Notes: generated by a model from the letters alone, not told the origin. A DNA stretch of 64,000 nt from a virus (IMGVR_UViG_3300030838_000001:186001-250000), one strand, 5' to 3'. Counted from the stretch's first letter, positions 54,306-62,484 are shown. Translations and numbers: made by a program.

Positions 54306-54737
54306 ATCCCTAGTTTAAAATATACAGCATTTCAAATTCTATCATATGTTAAAAGTAATACATTTGATACCAAAGAACGTTTATCTCAACACATTGAGTA
54401 TTCACTAGAATCTATCAATGAACATACTAAGAGACCACAAAAAAAAGATTTTCTCTTAAACCAAGCGAGAGAAAGTGGTAGGACCCATTTTAAATTAATA
54501 GGTAAGGTCAACGATGGTGGTCTTCAATTGATGGAGTGGTGTGACGAAGCTTTCAACTTTGACGGTATGTGTTCGGATATTGAAATTATCAAAACACATA
54601 AAGATGGTGAATATATGAAGAGAACATATACTATTGATGAATTACCTGAAGTAATAGATAGAGCCTTGAGTTGGTTCAATTCAATGAGAGCAAGAGAAGA
54701 TTTTTGGGATGAATATTTACACATTTTAGCTATATGA
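54306..54737 (+). CDS. Hypothetical protein, 144 aa, probable ATC start
   Basis: Protein-like frame (ATC-CCT-AGT..., SLKYTAFQILSYVKSN, KKDFLLNQARESGRTHF) is open from the promoter leader but has no ATG until 54531. The spacing from promoter to ATC 54306 equals that of ATG starts elsewhere, so ATC (or ATT 54303) may initiate, or the start has mutated. C-terminal part is acidic. ATGA overlap with the next gene. Confidence 0.55.
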   Translation: MPSLKYTAFQILSYVKSNTFDTKERLSQHIEYSLESINEHTKRPQKKDFLLNQARESGRTHFKLIGKVNDGGLQLMEWCDEAFNFDGMCSDIEIIKTHKDGEYMKRTYTIDELPEVIDRALSWFNSMRAREDFWDEYLHILAI

Positions 54738-55048
54738 TAGAACCTACAAAATTAAATAAAGGAATATTTACGTTTTTCGTAAAGAATGGCTTAGACCATT
54801 CAGAAATGCATAGAATCTTAAAGTTTTATGCCAAGGAACATCTTGATAGAACCCTACCTACTAGAAGACACCTTAAATGGTATGCTAGTGTTAGCGAAAA
54901 AGCTGGTGCGGACTTCGAGAATTTCAAAAAATGTTTTAATAAACACAAGCGAAGAAACAGAAGAAGAGCACAAACTTACGATGAGTGGTTTGTTGAATCT
55001 AGCCTTGATGGAACTTTCGCTTATAACGGCTCAGCAGATGATTTGTAG
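54734..55048 (+). CDS. Hypothetical basic protein, 104 aa
   Basis: ATGA overlap upstream. KKCFNKHKRRNRRRAQTYDEW is strongly basic and could bind RNA or DNA. Overlaps the next gene by 11 bases. Confidence 0.65.
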   Translation: MIEPTKLNKGIFTFFVKNGLDHSEMHRILKFYAKEHLDRTLPTRRHLKWYASVSEKAGADFENFKKCFNKHKRRNRRRAQTYDEWFVESSLDGTFAYNGSADDL

Positions 55049-55640
55049 TGTAGAAGAAGAATTATTCAACGAAATAAAGGATAAGCGTAACGGCAAGGAA
55101 TCCAATTACTTAGAGAATCTATTACAAGAGATTTACGAAGCCGATTGCTACGACTTAAAGAAAGTTGAGAAGAAGTATCATTGTAGTATCGATAGAAGCA
55201 TTGATAAAGTACATCAACTTCAATCAAACTTTTATTACACGATTACTTCACCATGGATTAATGCTGAATTGAACCTAGAAGTTGAAAGTGGAATTAATAA
55301 CGGAACTCAAATGAATTCTTATTCATTTGAAGGTGATGTAAGACCTGAAACCAAAACTGTTGAAGTCTTGAAGGATGTTATTTTGAATGTTGAGAAATAT
55401 AAAACATTCGAAGCTGAACGACAAGGTTTTACACTAGAAAAAGGTCAGCGGTTATTGAATGAACATAAAGCTAATATTTTGAAGCTTCATAGTAACCAAA
55501 GCTACGACAATTATGTTACTGGCGGTGGAACAAATGTTACTGATAAACACTACGCTAACGAAGTTGAAAAACTAAGGAACTTAGGTCTTTATTGGGAATA
55601 TGTCTATGAAGAAATCGAAATTCCAATTTATTACAAATAA
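55038..55640 (+). CDS. Hypothetical protein, 200 aa
   Basis: ATG at 55038 is preferred; the longer frame upstream is the shadow of the previous gene. Acidic helices and YCSIDRSIDKVHQL-type segments; no motif recognised. Confidence 0.65.
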   Translation: MICSVEEELFNEIKDKRNGKESNYLENLLQEIYEADCYDLKKVEKKYHCSIDRSIDKVHQLQSNFYYTITSPWINAELNLEVESGINNGTQMNSYSFEGDVRPETKTVEVLKDVILNVEKYKTFEAERQGFTLEKGQRLLNEHKANILKLHSNQSYDNYVTGGGTNVTDKHYANEVEKLRNLGLYWEYVYEEIEIPIYYK

Positions 55641-55641
55641 G

Positions 55642-56010
55642 ATGAAAGAAGAACATAAAGTTAAATTGGTAGATATGCTTGGTGAGGAAAAAGCCAATCT
55701 AATCTTCAAGCAAGTAGAAGACCAAGCAAAGTTAAATGAAATTCACGAAAAGGCTAAAAAAGATGAAGAAGCAAGAATGGTTAATGCCATGATTGATAAG
55801 GGTTATCTTATAAGTGGTGAATACTATTCGGGCCACAGGTTCCGTGGGAAGCACGTAGCAATGTGGGATGGTCAAGATAATTGTTTTAGAACAATCAATT
55901 TCAAAATGGGAAGTTTTTTTGTTGAAAAGTTACCTTATTTTGGAGACGTTGCAGATACAAATCAAGATGGTTTTATACCATTTGATAGGATTGAAAAAAG
56001 AAAAATCTAG
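55642..56010 (+). CDS. Hypothetical protein, 122 aa
   Basis: ATG at 55642 one base after the previous stop. Charged helix then a beta domain (GKHVAMWDGQDNCFRTIN). No function assigned. Confidence 0.65.
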   Translation: MKEEHKVKLVDMLGEEKANLIFKQVEDQAKLNEIHEKAKKDEEARMVNAMIDKGYLISGEYYSGHRFRGKHVAMWDGQDNCFRTINFKMGSFFVEKLPYFGDVADTNQDGFIPFDRIEKRKI

Positions 56011-56015
56011 AAATT

Positions 56016-56390
56016 ATGAAATATACGTGGTTAGTTAAAAGAGTTAAAGCTGTTCAAGCCGTTAGAGATTATCTAGGTGTTGGTTATATTGAAGCAGTTT
56101 CAAAATACAATGAAATAATTGAGTTTTTAGATGGAACCAAAAATTTGGAGAACGAGCATAATCTACATAATTCATCATTGGGTAGTATTGCTTTTGGTTT
56201 ACGATATCGAGGAATCATTTCGTTTGAAACACAAGATGATGTCGAGGATAAAAAAGAACAAGAAAGACAGACGATTATTTCTCATGAAAACAAAAAAGCT
56301 AAAGAATGGTTTGATAAACAAACTGAGTTTGACCAAGAAATGATTAATCGTTTAATTAGAATGAATCAAGTAGGCCCAGCAATGGGGTAA
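56016..56390 (+). CDS. L12-like repeat-family protein 1, 124 aa
   Basis: First of three tandem paralogues. VKAVQAVRDYLGVGYIEAVS resembles the L7/L12 C-terminal helix-turn pattern; the end has WFDKQTEFDQEMINRLI, shared in form with the next two. No ribosomal neighbours. Confidence 0.65.
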   Translation: MKYTWLVKRVKAVQAVRDYLGVGYIEAVSKYNEIIEFLDGTKNLENEHNLHNSSLGSIAFGLRYRGIISFETQDDVEDKKEQERQTIISHENKKAKEWFDKQTEFDQEMINRLIRMNQVGPAMG

Positions 56391-56407
56391 AAAGAAAAAT
56401 AATTAGT

Positions 56408-56791
56408 ATGGGACCAAAAGTAGATTTAAGAGATTTTAAATGGGTTTTAGAAAGAACAAAAGCAATTGTTGCTATTGGTAAAGAAGAAGGCATGGGTCTT
56501 ACGGTTGCCAAAAACACCTATGAGAAGATAAATGCGATTGTTGCTGATGGAATTTATTCAGTAGATTCTAACACACCTTTTGAGGACAGAAATTATATTT
56601 GTTTTTTGGAAAGACTAAAATATAGGGGTGTTTTGTCATATACTGAATGGGACTATCATAGGGAAGAACAAGCAGAACGTTATCGACTTGAAGAAGAAAC
56701 ACATGCCAAGGCTGTTAAGTGGATGAAATCACTAAGCAAAGAGGAACAAGAAATGGTACAAACACTAATGAATGGAATGATTCTTAGATAA
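56408..56791 (+). CDS. L12-like repeat-family protein 2, 127 aa
   Basis: Second paralogue: KAIVAIGKEEGMGLTVAKNT at the N-terminus and WMKSLSKEEQEMVQTLMNGM at the C-terminus align with its neighbours. Confidence 0.65.
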   Translation: MGPKVDLRDFKWVLERTKAIVAIGKEEGMGLTVAKNTYEKINAIVADGIYSVDSNTPFEDRNYICFLERLKYRGVLSYTEWDYHREEQAERYRLEEETHAKAVKWMKSLSKEEQEMVQTLMNGMILR

Positions 56792-56802
56792 AAACAAAAA
56801 TT

Positions 56803-57186
56803 ATGGTAGCAATATTAATAACATACAATAAATGGCTTACAGAGTCTAAGTTATTTGTAGTAAAAGAAGTGAAGATGTTCGCAGGAATTGGACTTAAAGA
56901 GGCCAAGGATTTTGTGGACGAAATTGATAATAACATCCGTTTGGGTAAAACTATTTCTATTGGAAAAGGGAGTGAAACACACGAAATACTAAAATTCTTA
57001 AAAGAGAAAGACTTACTTTCATTTGTGGAAGCTCATAAGACTGGGCTAAAGAAAGAAAATCATCGTGTGGTTGCTAAGCGTAGCAAGGAATATGATATAG
57101 CTAGGTCTTGGTTCGATTCTTTGCACCCAAAGAAACAAGCTATGATTCAAACGCTAATAAACGAAGAAAATGGCATTTCAGGATAA
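56803..57186 (+). CDS. L12-like repeat-family protein 3, 127 aa
   Basis: Third paralogue: VKEVKMFAGIGLKEAKDFVD is closest to the ribosomal L7/L12 GLGLKEAKDLV consensus; the end is WFDSLHPKKQAMIQTLINEE. Overlaps the RNA ligase start by 17 bases. Confidence 0.7.
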   Translation: MVAILITYNKWLTESKLFVVKEVKMFAGIGLKEAKDFVDEIDNNIRLGKTISIGKGSETHEILKFLKEKDLLSFVEAHKTGLKKENHRVVAKRSKEYDIARSWFDSLHPKKQAMIQTLINEENGISG

Positions 57187-57868
57187 ATACGGAAGAACCC
57201 TACATTTTGATTTTAGTCCTGGAACTACATCGGATGATAGAATAAATACAGAATGGAGAGAGCAGGTACAGAAGTTTCCTAAGCTGATTCATACTGAGAA
57301 ACTAGACGGAGAAAACTCTTGTCTATCTCAATATGGTGTCTTTGCTAGGTCACATGCGGCACCTACACTACATCCATGGGCTAACCACTTGAAAGAGAAG
57401 CAATCAGTAATTCAACATGACCTAAAAAGCATGGATTTTGAAATATTTGGTGAAAACCTATATGCTTTACACTCAATCATTTACCCTGAACTTACAGCAC
57501 ATTTCTATGTGTTTGGAATTAGGGTCCTTGATAAGTGGCTTTCATGGGAAGAAACCAAGCAATGGGCTGGATTCTTTGATTTTCAAGTGGTTCCCGAATT
57601 GGGAATTCAAGATACAACTGAACCTGAACTAATAAAATCAAGGGTACTAGAATTAGGTAGTCAGCCAAGCGTATTTGGTTCACAACAAAATAATACTGAC
57701 CCGCTTATTGATTGTACACGTGAAGGTATTGTAAGTAGGAATATAGACGAATACACAGTTGAAGGTTTCAAAGAGAATATCTTCAAATATGTGAGAAAAG
57801 ACCACGTTCAAACGGACGTTCATTGGAGTAAAACAATAACAAGAGCAAGACTAATACACGAATACTAA
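57170..57868 (+). CDS. RNA ligase (third), Rnl family
   Basis: 232 aa. Motif I is TEKLDGENS (Lys nucleophile near residue 40), followed by FARSHAAPT, the motif III region DFEIFGENLYALH, FYVFGIRV (IIIa), REGIVSRN (IV) and FKYVRKDH (V). This compact set matches short RNA ligases that work with Pnk-type partners; HD-Pnk is 2 kb downstream. TAATG overlap with the next gene. Confidence 0.87.
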   Translation: MAFQDKYGRTLHFDFSPGTTSDDRINTEWREQVQKFPKLIHTEKLDGENSCLSQYGVFARSHAAPTLHPWANHLKEKQSVIQHDLKSMDFEIFGENLYALHSIIYPELTAHFYVFGIRVLDKWLSWEETKQWAGFFDFQVVPELGIQDTTEPELIKSRVLELGSQPSVFGSQQNNTDPLIDCTREGIVSRNIDEYTVEGFKENIFKYVRKDHVQTDVHWSKTITRARLIHEY

Positions 57869-58053
57869 TGTTAGAAATATTTTTAACCATTTATATGGTA
57901 TTGATTTGTGGAATACTTTTAAATATCTTAGCTGGAACAGCATTTGATAGTTATTATGATAGAAGCAAAAAAGGTTTTTTATTAGGATGTTCATTGCTAA
58001 TAATAAGTTGGTTTATACATGGATTATTAATTCTATGGGGACATGGGAATTAG
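57868..58053 (+). CDS. Two-TM small membrane protein, 61 aa
   Basis: Hydrophobic spans at about residues 3-24 and 38-56. Coupled to the RNA ligase stop. Holin-like topology but nothing specific. Confidence 0.6.
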   Translation: MLEIFLTIYMVLICGILLNILAGTAFDSYYDRSKKGFLLGCSLLIISWFIHGLLILWGHGN

Positions 58054-58276
58054 AAATCTAATTGGAGCGATTGCCTCAGCCCATCAACGAAATAAGACCA
58101 AACCAAGAGGTAAAGAGGAAAAAGAGGTTTTAGAGCCTGACCATACTGGTTTTGTCCCTTATACAAAAGGATGGAAAGAGAAGCACTTAGAATGGGCCAA
58201 TGCTGGCTTATGTGGTGAGTGTGGTGAACCATCGGGTGATGAATTAGGTATTTGTAATGAATGCCGTTGGAGTTAA
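58043..58276 (+). CDS. Zinc-finger protein, 77 aa
   Basis: C-terminal LCGECGEPSG...GICNECRWS provides a Cys4 zinc ribbon; the middle is Lys/Glu-rich. Followed four bases later by an HNH gene; a DNA-binding partner is plausible. Confidence 0.65.
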   Translation: MGIRNLIGAIASAHQRNKTKPRGKEEKEVLEPDHTGFVPYTKGWKEKHLEWANAGLCGECGEPSGDELGICNECRWS

Positions 58277-58279
58277 ATC

Positions 58280-58606
58280 ATGGGAAAGAAAGAAATTCGT
58301 AGAGACTTCAGAAATGACGTTTTTACAAGAGATAAAAATACCTGTAAAGTATGTGGTGAAGTCCGAGAGTTAAGTCTTTTGGATGCTCACCACATTACTG
58401 ATAGAGGGGAGATGCCTAATGGTGGTTACGTCAAAGAAAATGGTATTACCGTTTGTAAGGAAGACTGCCATTTGAAGGTTGAATGGTTCCATATCACTGA
58501 AGGTAAAGAATGGGAAGAAGGACTTCACCCTGACGACTTGTATAAGATGATTGGTTCATCTAAGGAGTTGGCTATTCAAAAAAGTGAGAGATTGCTTGCG
58601 AGATAA
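58280..58606 (+). CDS. HNH endonuclease, 108 aa
   Basis: RDKNTCKVCGEVRELSLLDA, then HHITDRGE and CKEDCHLKVE give the HNH/treble-clef core with two Cys pairs. Single-domain phage HNH nuclease. Confidence 0.83.
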   Translation: MGKKEIRRDFRNDVFTRDKNTCKVCGEVRELSLLDAHHITDRGEMPNGGYVKENGITVCKEDCHLKVEWFHITEGKEWEEGLHPDDLYKMIGSSKELAIQKSERLLAR

Positions 58607-58626
58607 CTTAATAATTTGTACCTTTG
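58596..58626 (+). promoter_or_regulatory. Bacteroidota-type promoter, near-leaderless
   Basis: TTG 58596-58598, 20-base spacer, TACCTTTG 58619-58626; ATG four bases later at 58631. Confidence 0.75.
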
Positions 58627-58630
58627 TAAT

Positions 58631-59347
58631 ATGGAATTTAAAAAGAAAGAAATAATCGGAATGATTCACTTGGCTGGCCCTGATGTGGTTGAAAAAGCTA
58701 TGGAAGAAATCAAAATATATGAGGAAGAAGGTCTTTCAGGTATCATCATTGAAAATTATCACGGTAATACCAGTGAAGTTTTGAAGGTATTATCTCGATT
58801 AGAGCATCAACCAACTAGTCTTAGTGTAGGTATTAATATTCTACCTAATGAGTTCGAATTTGCTTTTAAGCTTTGTGATGATTATGAGTTTATTGATTTC
58901 ATTCAATTAGACTATATCGCTGGTGCTTATGCTATTGGAGACAAGGTAATTAAGCTTGATGCAGATAAATTTATTGAGTTATCGATGAACCACAGCAAGG
59001 TTGAGGTTTACGGTGGCGTTTGGCCTAAATATTATAAACCATTGAAAGATAGTGTTCTTAGCGTTGATTTATTTGATGCTGTTTTCCTTGGAAGTGCCGT
59101 TGTTGTAACTGGTGAAGGTACTGGTTATGAAACACCTCTTGATAAGGTGAAAGAATTTGCTACCCTAATTGATGGTAAGGCTCCGCTAATTGTTGGAGCA
59201 GGACTTACAGCTGAAAATGTTAAAGAGCAACTTGAATTTGCTCAAGGTGGTATTGTTGGTAGTGCTTTTAAACCTAACGGTCGAACTCAGCAAATGGTTG
59301 ATAGAGACTTGGTTAAAGCTTTTATGGACGAAGTAAAAAAACTATGA
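58631..59347 (+). CDS. BtpA-family TIM-barrel protein
   Basis: 238 aa. IIGMIHLAGPDVVEKAMEEI, GIIIENYHGNTSE, LDYIAGAYAIGDKVI and IVGSAFKPNG follow the BtpA/SgcQ family order. BtpA proteins are poorly understood barrel proteins linked to photosystem assembly and sugar metabolism. Probably a phosphosugar or nucleotide-sugar enzyme here. ATG follows the promoter box so closely that the message is likely leaderless. Confidence 0.8.
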   Translation: MEFKKKEIIGMIHLAGPDVVEKAMEEIKIYEEEGLSGIIIENYHGNTSEVLKVLSRLEHQPTSLSVGINILPNEFEFAFKLCDDYEFIDFIQLDYIAGAYAIGDKVIKLDADKFIELSMNHSKVEVYGGVWPKYYKPLKDSVLSVDLFDAVFLGSAVVVTGEGTGYETPLDKVKEFATLIDGKAPLIVGAGLTAENVKEQLEFAQGGIVGSAFKPNGRTQQMVDRDLVKAFMDEVKKL

Positions 59348-59348
59348 T

Positions 59349-59849
59349 ATGGAATGTAAAACTATTAAGTTCGTTAAAAAAAATGGTGAAGCAGTAATAG
59401 TAAATAAAGTAAAATATCCTAATTTTTTTGAAGCTGAAGCTCAAGCAAATGGAATAAATACACAATCTAAGGTATTCACTAAAAGAATGGCTTATCATTG
59501 TAGTATTTGTGGTCATTATCACGTTGGAACTTCGATTGAAGCACTAAAGAAACCGAAACCCAAAGATAAAAAAATAAAGCTTATTGGTGGTATCAAGATG
59601 CCGAAGGTAGTTGGTAGTATTGATTTACGATTGTTTAATAATCCACAACCAAGAGTCAAAAAAGTGATGAATAGCGTTTATGTTAATCGAAAAATTTATC
59701 ATTATATGATAAAGATTAAGATTGTTGAAGTAATCTGCCCTGATGGAAAGAAAAAAAGACCTAAAATTGATAAAATTCTTGGACAACAAAAAAAGCTTAA
59801 CCAAAAAAAGATAATTGAATACATCTCTAAAGAGATAGCAAAAAAATAG
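59349..59849 (+). CDS. Zinc-knuckle protein, 166 aa
   Basis: MECKTIKFVKKNGEAV, then MAYHCSICGHYHVGTS, a Cys-x-x-Cys...His-x-His unit, and a Lys-rich C-terminus. Paralogue of the protein at 60975, which flanks the HD-Pnk gene on the other side. Probable RNA-binding partner (inference). Confidence 0.65.
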   Translation: MECKTIKFVKKNGEAVIVNKVKYPNFFEAEAQANGINTQSKVFTKRMAYHCSICGHYHVGTSIEALKKPKPKDKKIKLIGGIKMPKVVGSIDLRLFNNPQPRVKKVMNSVYVNRKIYHYMIKIKIVEVICPDGKKKRPKIDKILGQQKKLNQKKIIEYISKEIAKK

Positions 59850-59854
59850 AAATC

Positions 59855-60967
59855 ATGTGGAAGTTTAAGTATTACGATATAGAGAAGGGTCCTGATTGGA
59901 CAGCAATTGAAAGGAATTGCGAGTGGTTTCGTGATATGAAAGACGTTCCACAAGACAAGATATGGCATGCCGAAGGTGATGTTCAAATCCATACAAAAAT
60001 GGTTTGTGAAGCACTTATCCAATTGTCTGAATTTCAAGAACTTAGTGAAGAAAAGAAACACATTATGTTTACAGGTGCGCTTATGCACGACATAGAGAAA
60101 CGTTCTACAACTACAACTGAGTTCAAGAATGACAGAGAGTGTATTATTGCTCCTAAGCATGCTGAAAGAGGTGAGAAAACAGCAAGAGAAATTCTTTATA
60201 TGGATTTTGATTGTCCTTATCATTCTAGAGAACAAATCTGTAAGATTGTTAAGTGGCACGGGAAGCCTCTACACGATGCATCTAATAAGACACTTGCTAG
60301 ACTAGCAACACAAGTTCAATTACCATTTCTAGCAATGATTGCAAAGGCCGATATTCTTGGCCGTATTTGTACTGATGCTGAAGAACACTTGGAAAGAATT
60401 GAATTTTTCCAAATGCAAGCAGAAGACATTGGTTGTTGGGGTCGTACAATGTACTTTCAAAATCAATTGATTGAATATGAAGCTTTAAAAACGGGTAATT
60501 TATATTCACATCGTTTTGATGATACGAAGTTTGAGGTAATGATGATGTCCGCAATCCCAGGTTCAGGCAAAGACCACTACGTTAAGAATAACCTTCAAGG
60601 GTGGCCTGTAATCAGTCTTGACGATATTAGAGCTGAGCTTAAGGTTAAGCCTTTAGATAAAAAGGGTAACGGACAAGTGATTCAACTAGCTAAAAAGAGA
60701 GCTAAGGAACTAATGGCTAAGCATACAAATTTTGTATGGAATGCCACAAATATAACTCAACAAATGAGAGGTCAGTTGATTGAGTTATTTGAAGAATATG
60801 GTGGAAAGGTAACAATTGTTTATATTGAGGTCCCTTATAAGACTCTTATCAAGCAAAATAACGATAGAGAAGCGATAGTTCCTCAAAGTGTTATTGAAAA
60901 GATGATTAGAAAATGGGAACCACCTATTCGTGAAGAAGCATATAGAATATTAACTTTTACAAATTAA
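59855..60967 (+). CDS. HD-Pnk: HD phosphohydrolase fused to polynucleotide kinase
   Basis: 370 aa in two modules. Residues about 35-200 are an HD domain: QIHTKMVCEAL, GALMHDIEKRS (HD) and KWHGKPLHD. Residues about 225-370 are a P-loop kinase: MMSAIPGSGKDHYVKN (Walker A), VISLDDIRAEL and VIYIEVP-type strand, QNNDREAIVP (lid Arg). This matches bacterial HD-Pnk enzymes (described from Runella), which phosphorylate 5'-OH and remove 2',3'-cyclic or 3' phosphates, preparing broken RNA for ligation. Confidence 0.9.
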   Translation: MWKFKYYDIEKGPDWTAIERNCEWFRDMKDVPQDKIWHAEGDVQIHTKMVCEALIQLSEFQELSEEKKHIMFTGALMHDIEKRSTTTTEFKNDRECIIAPKHAERGEKTAREILYMDFDCPYHSREQICKIVKWHGKPLHDASNKTLARLATQVQLPFLAMIAKADILGRICTDAEEHLERIEFFQMQAEDIGCWGRTMYFQNQLIEYEALKTGNLYSHRFDDTKFEVMMMSAIPGSGKDHYVKNNLQGWPVISLDDIRAELKVKPLDKKGNGQVIQLAKKRAKELMAKHTNFVWNATNITQQMRGQLIELFEEYGGKVTIVYIEVPYKTLIKQNNDREAIVPQSVIEKMIRKWEPPIREEAYRILTFTN

Positions 60968-60974
60968 ATATGAT

Positions 60975-61250
60975 ATGGAATGCACAACCAAACACATCAA
61001 CCCTGTTAGTGGGTTAGAAGAAGATAAACCTAAGAAACCGTTCAACACAAATGAACAAGCAATTTCACATGCTAAGTATGTAAATGGACTACCTGACAGA
61101 ACCTACAAGGTTGTTGCCTATAAGTGCCCTGTTTGCTTCAAGTTTCATGTTGGACGTAATGGTAAACCACTCACCAAGAAGTATGTGGATAAAATAACAA
61201 AACCAAAGACATTCCAAGGGTTTAAAATTATTGGAAAAATTGAATTATGA
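60975..61250 (+). CDS. Zinc-knuckle protein, 91 aa
   Basis: MECTTKHINPVSG, then VAYKCPVCFKFHVGRNGKPL. Same Cys-x-x-Cys...His pattern as 59349, on the opposite side of HD-Pnk. ATGA overlap with the next gene. Confidence 0.65.
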   Translation: MECTTKHINPVSGLEEDKPKKPFNTNEQAISHAKYVNGLPDRTYKVVAYKCPVCFKFHVGRNGKPLTKKYVDKITKPKTFQGFKIIGKIEL

Positions 61251-61672
61251 TTGAAAAATTTAGAATTATATTTGTAACAGTTCTGTTAGTAGGACTATTT
61301 GCATATTCTATAAATGCTATACATTTCTTTATAAAGAATGACACATTTATTCATTATCAAGATTGTGGTAAGGTAGTAGGAAGTTCAAGTGAAGACAGAC
61401 CAGTAAAACATGGAAGTGAAACTGAGTTTTATTTATTGATGCAATACGAAAAACAAGGCTTCAAAACTCAAGATGTTGGCGTTACAACCTATTACCAATA
61501 CAAGGATGCTATCGGTAAGAAGCTATGTTTTGAACAATCAGAACCAAATCCAGCGATATCAACGATATCCGACCACATTAAACATTTCCTAGGAGTTTTC
61601 TTTATAGTTGTTTACGTTATAGTTTTTTTGGTTATATTTATAGGATGGTGCGCAGGCGACCTGAAAATATAA
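61247..61672 (+). CDS. Two-TM membrane protein, 141 aa
   Basis: Spans at about residues 8-28 and 112-135 with an external loop of about 80 residues containing two Cys. Function unknown. Confidence 0.65.
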   Translation: MIEKFRIIFVTVLLVGLFAYSINAIHFFIKNDTFIHYQDCGKVVGSSSEDRPVKHGSETEFYLLMQYEKQGFKTQDVGVTTYYQYKDAIGKKLCFEQSEPNPAISTISDHIKHFLGVFFIVVYVIVFLVIFIGWCAGDLKI

Positions 61673-61697
61673 TAACGAAAAGATTTATAACATATGA

Positions 61698-62270
61698 ATG
61701 AATATTAAACAAAGACTTAGAGAGGTTTTATTAGAAGCCGAAAAAAAGGACCACAAACGAGAGTATGGTTGCCTTATGGTTTTCTTAGATGTTGACAAGA
61801 AAGCTTGGAAAGAATTACAAGATATGATTGACAAGGACGACTTGTATACAGAAAAAGACGATGATGGTTATGGTCTAGAAGATAAACCACACGTTACAGT
61901 ACTTTACGGACTTCATGGAGAGATTGAAGATAAGGAATTAGAGGTTGAAATCAATAAGATTACAGAACCTAAGATTTCTTTTAAGAATATTTCAACATTT
62001 GAGGCCGATAAGTATGATGTATTGAAATTTGATGTATCGAGTAGCGACTTGGTTAAACTTAACAAGAAATTCAAGGAATTTCCACATACTAGTACGTTCC
62101 CTAATTATCATCCTCATTGTACAATTGCTTATCTGAAAAAGGGTGTTGCTGAAAAGTACATCAAAAAGGCTAAGGATTTGGTTAAGATGGATATGGAACC
62201 TGAAAAGGTTGTTTATTCTAAGGTTGATGGAACTGAGAAGAATTATAAAATAAATAAAAAAGAGGCTTAA
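61698..62270 (+). CDS. 2H phosphoesterase (2'-5' RNA ligase/cyclic phosphodiesterase-like)
   Basis: 190 aa. HVTVLYGLHG (near residue 60) and HPHCTIAYLKKG (near 137) are the paired H-x-T motifs. The family opens 2',3'-cyclic phosphates or 2'-5' links, a step before kinase/ligase repair. The N-terminus (IKQRLREVLLEAEKK) is a separate amphipathic helix. Completes the repair gene group 57.1-62.3 kb. Confidence 0.85.
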   Translation: MNIKQRLREVLLEAEKKDHKREYGCLMVFLDVDKKAWKELQDMIDKDDLYTEKDDDGYGLEDKPHVTVLYGLHGEIEDKELEVEINKITEPKISFKNISTFEADKYDVLKFDVSSSDLVKLNKKFKEFPHTSTFPNYHPHCTIAYLKKGVAEKYIKKAKDLVKMDMEPEKVVYSKVDGTEKNYKINKKEA

Positions 62271-62284
62271 CACCTCTTTTTTTT
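62255..62284. terminator. Bidirectional terminator
   Basis: A-run, GAGG/CCTC stem with the upstream stop codon in the loop, T-run; lies between convergent genes and has runs suited to both strands. Confidence 0.8.
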
Positions 62285-62429
62285 ATTTACCTTGACCTTT
62301 GTTTTTCTTAAGATAGTTCTTAGAACCTTTAAGTTTTGAGGCTTTTGATTTTGAGTGAACGCCTGGACGTTTCTTTCTTGTTTTGTGTACTTTTACACTT
62401 GTTGTAGTCCCTTTTGCTTTTGTTGCCAT
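62283..62429 (-). CDS. Small basic protein, 48 aa
   Basis: MATKAKGTTTSVKVHKTRKK followed by RPGVHSKSKASKLKGSKNYL and KKNKGQGK. Almost half Lys/Arg. I recall closely similar Lys-rich peptides in many Bacteroidota phages. Start chosen at the conserved MATK. Likely nucleic-acid binding. Confidence 0.75.
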   Translation of the reverse strand: MATKAKGTTTSVKVHKTRKKRPGVHSKSKASKLKGSKNYLKKNKGQGK

Positions 62430-62453
62430 AGTATGTGTTTTTCTTATAAATAC

Positions 62454-62484
62454 TTGCATACTTGGAAAAAAAATAGTACTTTTG
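62454..62484 (+). promoter_or_regulatory. Bacteroidota-type promoter
   Basis: TTG 62454-62456, 20-base spacer, TACTTTTG 62477-62484. Confidence 0.75.

Noticed and set aside
59702-60259. Minus-strand ORF of 185 codons opposite HD-Pnk
   Set aside because: Hydrophobic low-complexity translation from antisense of HD domain; no support.
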